From the NCBI GenBank assembly GCA_013297545.1, contig JAAFHH010000102.1, forward strand, positions 1 through 8,693: a stretch of 8,693 nucleotides of DNA. Reading direction: 5' to 3'. The notes beneath the pieces were generated by a model. That model saw nothing but the letters and a program-made list of their open reading frames with translations. It was not told the DNA's origin and did no database searches. The DNA comes from Alphaproteobacteria bacterium (GTDB taxonomy: Bacteria; Pseudomonadota; Alphaproteobacteria; Elsterales; Elsteraceae). Below, in pieces: positions 1 to 3,813 of the stretch. Each line of letters begins with the position of its first letter. The first letter of the stretch is position 1. Made by a program: the position numbers and the translations under genes.

Positions 1-98
1 GTGATGTCGGCGGGCTGAGCTGCGGTCAAGGTCGGTGCTCCGGTCAAAACAGCGGCGATAGCCAAGCTGCCAAGGACGGTCGTGCGGCGGGTCGGCAT
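1..98 (-). CDS. Exported protein of unknown function, N-terminal fragment
   Basis: This is the first 32 codons of a gene read leftward that is cut by the window edge. The peptide starts MPTRRTTVLGSLAIAAVL and continues with TGAPTLTAAQPADI. It has a basic N-terminus, a hydrophobic core and Ala-rich cleavage positions around residues 25-28, which is a classical signal peptide. The RRTTVLG stretch only weakly resembles a twin-arginine motif, so Sec export is more likely. An AGGAGG ribosome binding site (minus strand, 107-112) lies 8 nt before the ATG, which supports this start. It diverges from a TetR-family regulator gene and an operator-like palindrome lies about 30 bp upstream, so it is probably that regulator's target. 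Such targets are often efflux-pump periplasmic subunits or other envelope proteins, but too little sequence is present to name it. Confidence 0.7.
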   Translation of the reverse strand, partial: MPTRRTTVLGSLAIAAVLTGAPTLTAAQPADI

Positions 99-128
99 GG
101 GGGGATCCTCCTGAAACGTACCGAATAA

Positions 129-144
129 AGTGAGTGCACTCACT
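129..144. promoter_or_regulatory. Operator-like perfect palindrome O1 (probable TetR-family site)
   Basis: The sequence AGTGAGTGCACTCACT is a perfect 16-bp palindrome centred between 136 and 137. It lies about 31 bp upstream of the start of the leftward exported-protein gene and in the divergent gap with the TetR-type regulator. Palindromes of this size in such gaps are the usual binding sites of the adjacent TetR protein. Binding by this protein is inferred. The same half-site recurs at 180-187. Confidence 0.7.
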
Positions 145-178
145 CATTTAATCCATCCGCCCGGATCATCAAGAGGAA

Positions 179-196
179 AAGTGAGTGGCTTCACTT
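179..196. promoter_or_regulatory. Second operator-like inverted repeat O2
   Basis: AAGTGA (179-184) and TCACTT (191-196) form an inverted repeat with a 6-bp centre. The left arm reads AGTGAGTG, identical to the left half of the palindrome at 129-144. The two centres are 51 bp apart, close to five helical turns, so both sites face the same side of the DNA. O2 lies about 30 bp upstream of the regulator's ATG. It overlaps a weak promoter-like pair, TTCACT (190-195) and TAGGAT (213-218) with a 17-bp spacer, which fits autorepression. Binding is inferred. Confidence 0.6.
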
Positions 197-225
197 ATTT
201 TTTCCAGCCCGCTAGGATAGCCCTC

Positions 226-864
226 ATGAGCCCCTCCTCCCCCGGCCGGCGCCCAAAGCGCGGCGAAGTGCTGGACGCTGCCGTCGAAGAGATCCTGGAA
301 AAGGGCTACGCCGGTGCGACGCTCGCCTCGATCGCGGAGCGCGCGCAGGTGTCAACCGCGACCGTGTTCAAGCATTTCCGCACCAAGGCGGACATATTCG
401 GCGCGATCATGCGCCGGGTCTGGGGCAACGAAGAAGACAGTCTGCCCCCCGCCCCCGACGCCGGTGCACCCGCCGACGGCCTCATAGAAATCGGCCGGGA
501 CTACGCCCAAACCATCACCGATCCAAAGATCCGCCAGCTGTTTCGGGTCATGATCGCCGAAGTACCGCGCTTCCCGGAGCTTGGCCAAGAGCTCTACGAC
601 AAGGGTAAGAAGCCCTACCTGGAGCGGCTGAGCACCTACCTACAGGCCGAAATCGCCGCTGGCACGCTCGACATCCCCGAGGTCGATCTCGCCGTGCGTC
701 AGTTCCTCGGCATGATCAACGATGTACTGTTCTGGCCGCACATGCTGGTGGTCGGCCTCACGGAAACCGAAGAGGACGTCGAGCGCGTCGTGGTGAGCGC
801 CGTCGACACCATGCTGCGCGCGTTTGCGGCCGGTAGCGGACCTGCGGTCGCTTCCAAGGGTTGA
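226..864 (+). CDS. TetR/AcrR-family transcriptional regulator
   Basis: This is a 212-residue TetR-type repressor, the normal length for the family. The N-terminal DNA-binding domain spans about residues 12-60 and has the helix-turn-helix signature ATLASIAERAQVSTATVFKHF at 31-51. The remainder is a helical ligand and dimerisation domain. Its pattern, with VPRFPEL near 113-119 and a RQF...W segment near 158-170, resembles the AefR-like TetR C-terminal group. I chose the ATG at 226 because the frame upstream of it (from a GTG at 130) runs through both operator-like repeats and encodes nothing like the family. A weak AGGAT (214-218) precedes it. It probably represses itself and the divergent exported-protein gene through the repeats at 129-144 and 179-196. 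The effector is unknown. Confidence 0.9.
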   Translation: MSPSSPGRRPKRGEVLDAAVEEILEKGYAGATLASIAERAQVSTATVFKHFRTKADIFGAIMRRVWGNEEDSLPPAPDAGAPADGLIEIGRDYAQTITDPKIRQLFRVMIAEVPRFPELGQELYDKGKKPYLERLSTYLQAEIAAGTLDIPEVDLAVRQFLGMINDVLFWPHMLVVGLTETEEDVERVVVSAVDTMLRAFAAGSGPAVASKG

Positions 865-890
865 CGAGCCGCCCCCAGTCCCGCCAAAGT
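861..890 (+). promoter_or_regulatory. Possible tRNA promoter
   Basis: TTGACG (861-866), overlapping the regulator's stop codon, and CAAAGT (885-890) are separated by 18 bp. They would place a start a few bases before the tRNA 5' end at 900. The -10 match is poor (3 of 6), so this is a weak candidate based only on position and the good -35 box. Confidence 0.3.
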
Positions 891-899
891 GCGCGCCGC

Positions 900-986
900 G
901 CGGGCGTGGTGGAACTGGTAGACGCGCCGGACTCAAAATCCGGTTCTGGTGACAGAGTGTCGGTTCGACTCCGACCGCCCGCACCA
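900..986 (+). tRNA. tRNA-Leu (anticodon CAA)
   Basis: An 87-nt class II tRNA. The acceptor stem GCGGGCG (900-906) pairs perfectly with CGCCCGC (976-982), followed by discriminator A983 and an encoded CCA (984-986). The anticodon arm is CCGGA, loop CTCAAAA, then TCCGG, giving anticodon CAA, which reads UUG leucine codons. A long variable arm follows. The T arm is GTCGG, TTCGACT, CCGAC (959-975). The A discriminator and long variable arm are both typical of tRNA-Leu. It is a single gene between a TetR regulator and a VOC gene. No integrase or attachment-site duplicate was seen beside it. Confidence 0.97.
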
Positions 987-1000
987 AATTCTCGATGGCT

Positions 1001-1012
1001 GGGTGATCACCC
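1001..1012. promoter_or_regulatory. 12-bp perfect palindrome upstream of the VOC gene
   Basis: GGGTGATCACCC is a perfect palindrome lying 15 nt past the tRNA 3' end and 10 nt before the ribosome binding site of the next gene. It could be an operator for the VOC gene. As RNA it would form only a 4-bp stem, and no U-tract follows, so it is a poor terminator for the tRNA. Function is inferred from position only. Confidence 0.35.
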
Positions 1013-1033
1013 GAACTGTACGGAGCGCCATCC

Positions 1034-1432
1034 ATGGATCGCTTCGTCAGCCTCATGTCCATTTTGGTCGACGACTACGATCATGCAATCGACTGGTATG
1101 TCCGGGTACTGGGTTTTAGCCTGATCCAAGATGAGCCGCTTGACGCCGACAAGCGCTGGGTCATCGTGTCACCCACACCGGTAGCTGAGACGGGTTTGCT
1201 GCTGGCGAAAGCAGCCACCGATCACCAACGGGCGGCCATCGGAAATCAGGCGGGTGGACGCGTTTTCCTGTTCCTGCGCACCAGCGACTTCGCGCGCGAC
1301 CACACCGAATTCCTCGCCCGCGGCGTACGCTTCCGTGAAGAACCGCGCTTTGAGCCTTACGGCACAGTCGCCGTGTTCGAGGACCTCTACGGCAATCTGT
1401 GGGATCTGATTGGTCCAGCCGAGGCGAGCTAG
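1034..1432 (+). CDS. VOC (glyoxalase/bleomycin-resistance superfamily) protein
   Basis: A 132-residue single-domain VOC protein, likely a homodimer in the cytoplasm. The first beta-alpha-beta unit begins SLMSILVDDYDHAIDWY (6-22) with LGF at 26-28. The second half has GGRVFLFLRTSDF (74-86), then EPYGTVAVFEDLYGNLWDL (107-125), the typical end of the fold. The start ATG is supported by GGAG (1022-1025) 8 nt upstream. The substrate is not predictable: the superfamily includes lyases, dioxygenases, epimerases and drug-binding proteins. The last strand has Asp124 where many metalloenzymes have a metal-binding Glu, and no His sits in the first strand, so a classical glyoxalase I metal site is not apparent. 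It is transcribed alone and converges on the antitoxin-like gene at 1469-1708. Confidence 0.88.
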   Translation: MDRFVSLMSILVDDYDHAIDWYVRVLGFSLIQDEPLDADKRWVIVSPTPVAETGLLLAKAATDHQRAAIGNQAGGRVFLFLRTSDFARDHTEFLARGVRFREEPRFEPYGTVAVFEDLYGNLWDLIGPAEAS

Positions 1433-1449
1433 CCTGAAAGCCGGCTAGC
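1428..1449. terminator. Hairpin at the VOC stop codon, between convergent genes
   Basis: GCTAGCC (1428-1434) and GGCTAGC (1443-1449) form a perfect 7-bp stem with an 8-nt loop. The left arm contains the VOC stop codon TAG (1430-1432). It lies in the 36-bp gap between the VOC gene and the convergent antitoxin-like gene and could act on both strands. No T-run follows on either strand, so it is not a canonical intrinsic terminator. Confidence 0.4.
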
Positions 1450-1468
1450 ATTCCTCGATCGACGACGG

Positions 1469-1708
1469 CTACTGCCCCCACATCTCATCAATTTCCTCTT
1501 TGGTGACCTGGCGTCGATTGGGCCCGGCACCCGCCTGCAACGCTCGCGCAGCGGCGAGCAAGCGTTCGGCGACCGATCCGCGCTGCCGATCCCGCGCGAG
1601 CTCGGCCTCAAGTGCTGAGATAACCGCTTGCGTCATCGTTGTGCCGCGACGCGCAGCCAGATCACGGGCAAGCTCGGCGGCACGCGGGTTCCGGATGTTC
1701 AGCGGCAT
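1469..1708 (-). CDS. VapB-type (Rv0623/PSK family) antitoxin, apparently without a toxin
   Basis: A 79-residue protein that resembles Rv0623-like VapB antitoxins (PSK_trans_fac family), which bind DNA with the N-terminal half and neutralise a PIN-domain VapC RNase with the C-terminal tail. The N-terminus MPLNIRNPRAAELARDLAAR (1-20), then GTTMTQAVISALE (22-34), is the characteristic start. The tail ends TKEEIDEMWGQ, as in toxin-binding tails of this group. The start is supported by GGAGG (minus strand, 1717-1721) 8 nt upstream of the ATG. A longer in-frame extension to 1828 reads through this site and looks non-coding. A VapC gene would normally follow within a few bases. Instead the next gene is the VOC gene on the opposite strand, 36 bp away. 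It is an orphan in this window, possibly a relic or a trans-acting antitoxin. Confidence 0.82.
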   Translation of the reverse strand: MPLNIRNPRAAELARDLAARRGTTMTQAVISALEAELARDRQRGSVAERLLAAARALQAGAGPNRRQVTKEEIDEMWGQ

Positions 1709-1731
1709 TGATCCAACCTCCGAGATTGCAC

Positions 1732-1743
1732 GTGTAGATACAC
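1732..1743. promoter_or_regulatory. Inverted repeat upstream of the antitoxin gene (possible autoregulatory operator)
   Basis: GTGTA-GA-TACAC is a 5-bp inverted repeat with a 2-bp centre, 24-35 bp upstream of the antitoxin ATG. On the minus strand it overlaps a possible promoter, TTTACG (1759-1764) and TATCTA (1735-1740) with a 17-bp spacer. VapB-type antitoxins commonly repress their own promoter through short palindromes, so this is a reasonable operator candidate. Binding is inferred. Confidence 0.4.
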
Positions 1744-1863
1744 AAAGTCGCACTCCCCGTAAATGCAGCGATGCCCCACCCCAGACACTCCAGCCCCGTT
1801 TGGCGGCTTGGCAGCTGCGGCGGCGCACAGCATGGTTTGCGCAGCCACCCTCCGGAGCGACGC

Positions 1864-2607
1864 ATGCGCATTCTGCTGATCAACCCGAACCTAACCGCGG
1901 CGGTGACGGAGAGCTGTGCTGCCGCGGCGCGCGCAGCTGCGTCGCAGGACACAGAGATCGTGCCGGTGACCGGCGACTTCGGCGCCCAGATCATCAATTC
2001 GCGCGCGGAAAACGCAATCGCGGCGCACATGGTGCTGACACTCGCTGCCCAGCACGCGGCCTCGGTCGATGCTGTGCTGCTGGCGGTGTCCTACGACACT
2101 GGCCTCTATCCGGCGCGCGAGCTGGTGGATATCCCCGTGGTCGGCATGACCGAAGCAGCACTCATCACGGCGCTGATGGTCGGTGCGCGCTGCGGCTTGG
2201 TGGTGTTCGGCACCCCCGGCCTGTACCGGGAACACGTGGCGGCGCTGGGTCTGCAAGACCGATTGGCTGGGATCAGGGTGATCCAAGCCTCCCCCGCCAC
2301 AGTCTACAGCGACCCTGACGCAGTGCACGCCGCTGTGCTGGCAGCCGCAGCCCACCTCGTCGACCACGACGACGCTGATGTCGTGGTCCTCTGCGGGGCC
2401 GCAATGGCTGGCATGGCAGCCTTCCTGCAGCCGCGCGCCACGGTGCCGCTGCTCGATGGCATCAGCTGTGCCGTGCCGCTGTGCGAGATGCTGGTGCGCT
2501 TGAAGCTACCCCCCGCGACCCAAGGATCCTTCGCCCGCGCAGGCGGCCGGGTGAGCCGCGGGCTCGACCCAGCACTGGCGGCACTGCTCGCGAAGCCAGC
2601 GGGGTGA
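1864..2607 (+). CDS. Asp/Glu/hydantoin racemase family protein
   Basis: A 247-residue protein with the usual length and layout of hydantoin and allantoin racemases. It has the N-terminal MRILLINPNLTAAVTES strand and phosphate-binding-like loop, DIPVVGMTEAALITA (89-103) after the first active-site segment, and VVVLCGAAMAGMA (173-185) as the second. Family members invert the alpha-carbon with two cysteines, near residues 76 and 181 in hydantoin racemase. Here the first position is Ser76 (LLAVSYDTG). In the second segment, the usual GCAGM-type motif reads CGAAM, placing the cysteine (Cys177) one residue early. Racemase activity is therefore uncertain. The ATG at 1864 is chosen because GGAG (1854-1857) sits 6 nt before it and MRILLINPN is the family's normal N-terminus. 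The frame extends upstream to 1771 without family-like sequence. It diverges from the antitoxin gene and converges on the transglycosylase gene. Confidence 0.85.
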   Translation: MRILLINPNLTAAVTESCAAAARAAASQDTEIVPVTGDFGAQIINSRAENAIAAHMVLTLAAQHAASVDAVLLAVSYDTGLYPARELVDIPVVGMTEAALITALMVGARCGLVVFGTPGLYREHVAALGLQDRLAGIRVIQASPATVYSDPDAVHAAVLAAAAHLVDHDDADVVVLCGAAMAGMAAFLQPRATVPLLDGISCAVPLCEMLVRLKLPPATQGSFARAGGRVSRGLDPALAALLAKPAG

Positions 2608-2620
2608 GGGGCTACCCCGC
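2599..2620. terminator. Bidirectional hairpin spanning two convergent stop codons
   Basis: GCGGGGT (2599-2605) and ACCCCGC (2614-2620) form a perfect 7-bp GC-rich stem with an 8-nt loop. The racemase stop TGA (2605-2607) and the transglycosylase stop (minus strand, 2612-2614) both fall within it, and only 4 bp separate the two genes. The position suggests a shared terminator for both transcripts, although no U-tract follows on either side. Confidence 0.5.
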
Positions 2621-3652
2621 CGCCTGATCCGGGCTGAGGCGCGTGCAGGCCTGGCCGCTGCGGGCCAAGCGAGAGCACGCACTGATCGCTTGTTCTTCGG
2701 TCAGACCAACCAGACGCGCCCGATGCAGCGCGCCGACGTTGGTTTGCACCGGCACCAGGTGGGCGCGGCCACTTGCGAGTTCGGGGGTGGCGGCGGCGAC
2801 GGTTTGCAGGGCGGCGCGGGCGAGGTCGGGGGTGGAGAAGGCACCGACTTGCACGCCCCAGCCGCTCGGAGTTGGGGCAGGCGCGCGGGCAACCGCGACC
2901 GGTGCCGCAGGGGCTGCTGGCAGGCGTGGCGCCTGCAGGGGGCTTGCGATCACGCTGCGGCTCGGGCCTTGGGCTAGCTGGACGGGTGGCGAGACGCGCG
3001 ATGGCACGGGTTCGCCTGGCCGTGCGGCGGCATAAACCGCGCGCGCCCGGCTCTGCGGGGGTTCACCCACCGCGACTTGGGCGGGCGGCACGCTCGCCAA
3101 GCGGCGCGGGTGGATGCCGTCGATCGCCGGGGCGACCAGGGCGATGTAGGTGGTGGTTTCCTGCGACAGGGCGCGCCCGGTGCGCAGGTGCTCCGTCAAC
3201 CGGCCGGGGCCGGCATTGTAGGCGGCCGCAAAGGCTGGTGCGCCGAAGCGGTCGTACATCTCGCGGATGTAGGCGGTGCCGCCCAGAATATTCTCCCGCG
3301 GGTCGTGCGGGTCATCGCCAAAGCCGTGGCGGCGTGCGAGGTCGCCCCAGGTGATCGGCATGATCTGCATCAGGCCCATCGCACCCGACCGGCTGGTGAT
3401 CGGCCGACCATCCAGGTGGGTTTGGCCCGAGCTTTCGACCTGGATGATCGCGCGAATCCACGCTTGCGGCACGTCGTAGCGCTCCGACGCCTCCGCGATG
3501 TACGGCCCCCAGGGATCGTGCGACGGGCCGGGCGGCGTGAAGTTGGTCGGGCGGGTGGAATGATACGACCGGTCCCCCCGGCGATCCGGGCCAGAACTGG
3601 AACAACCGACCAACAGAACGGCGATTGCCGCCAGCGCCACCCACGTCCGCAT
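2612..3652 (-). CDS. Lipoprotein lytic transglycosylase with C-terminal SPOR domain
   Basis: A 346-residue envelope enzyme predicted to cleave the MurNAc-GlcNAc bond of peptidoglycan, forming 1,6-anhydro ends. Residues 1-17 are a lipoprotein signal ending in a lipobox LVGC, with Cys17 as the lipidated residue. Ser18 follows, consistent with outer-membrane sorting. The SLT (family 1) catalytic domain spans about 46-175, with the catalytic Glu73 in QVESSG, then GLMQIMP (93-99) and AAYNAGPG (143-150). A Pro/Ala/Val-rich linker spans about 185-262. A SPOR domain starts at GWGVQVGAF (264-272) and runs to the end. SPOR domains bind denuded glycan strands and target proteins to the division septum, so a role in cell separation or septal wall turnover is likely. 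The ATG is supported by the signal sequence starting at residue 1 and GGGGA about 5 nt upstream. It resembles RlpA or MltC-type septal enzymes in role but not in architecture. Confidence 0.93.
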   Translation of the reverse strand: MRTWVALAAIAVLLVGCSSSGPDRRGDRSYHSTRPTNFTPPGPSHDPWGPYIAEASERYDVPQAWIRAIIQVESSGQTHLDGRPITSRSGAMGLMQIMPITWGDLARRHGFGDDPHDPRENILGGTAYIREMYDRFGAPAFAAAYNAGPGRLTEHLRTGRALSQETTTYIALVAPAIDGIHPRRLASVPPAQVAVGEPPQSRARAVYAAARPGEPVPSRVSPPVQLAQGPSRSVIASPLQAPRLPAAPAAPVAVARAPAPTPSGWGVQVGAFSTPDLARAALQTVAAATPELASGRAHLVPVQTNVGALHRARLVGLTEEQAISACSRLARSGQACTRLSPDQAAG

Positions 3653-3690
3653 TTTGTCCCCGCCAACCGATTCATTAATTTTCGCAATGC

Positions 3691-3721
3691 ATTGTATGAT
3701 GATACGAATTCAATCTGTCAA
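3691..3721 (-). promoter_or_regulatory. Probable sigma70-type promoter of the transglycosylase gene
   Basis: On the minus strand a perfect TTGACA (3716-3721) is followed after 19 bp by TACAAT (3691-3696, 5 of 6). This predicts a start near 3684 and a leader of about 30 nt before the transglycosylase ATG. The 19-bp spacer is longer than the ideal 17. The surrounding 3670-3740 is markedly AT-rich for this window, as expected for a promoter region. A 10-bp palindrome, CAATGCATTG (3685-3694), overlaps the -10 box. Confidence 0.55.
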
Positions 3722-3751
3722 CAAATCTCACCAACACAATGATGCGATGAG

Positions 3752-3797
3752 CCGATCCCCTTGACGTGGTCGAGGGATCAGCGCTCCGATCCCCTTG
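3752..3797 (+). promoter_or_regulatory. Leader with alternative hairpins and a 12-bp direct repeat upstream of the glycosyltransferase operon
   Basis: CCGATCCCCTTG occurs twice, at 3752-3763 and 3786-3797. Between the copies lies GGGATC (3774-3779). It can pair with GATCCC at 3754-3759, forming a long stem (about 11 pairs with one bulge and one G-T wobble, closing on GTG at 3766-3768). It can also pair with GATCCC at 3788-3793 (6 pairs, 8-nt loop), a stem ending 8 nt before the GGAGG ribosome binding site (3802-3806). The two structures are mutually exclusive, which is the layout of an attenuator or translation switch. Direct repeats here could instead be protein-binding sites. Function is inferred, and no plus-strand promoter was confidently located. 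Confidence 0.4.
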
Positions 3798-3813
3798 CAC
3801 CGGAGGACCAGGC

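Noticed and set aside
130..225. N-terminal extension of the TetR gene from a GTG at 130
   Set aside because: It runs through both operator-like repeats, lacks a ribosome binding site and encodes no family-like sequence. The ATG at 226 gives a normal TetR length.
900..986. tRNA-Leu as an integration site for a mobile element
   Set aside because: No integrase gene and no repeat of the tRNA 3' end was seen in the window.
861..1124. Plus-strand 87-codon open frame over the tRNA
   Set aside because: It covers the whole tRNA-Leu and the start of the VOC gene in another frame, so it is a shadow.
2773..3354. Plus-strand 193-codon Arg/Gly-rich open frame
   Set aside because: It is antisense to the well-supported transglycosylase gene. 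Its composition is that of a GC-rich shadow frame.
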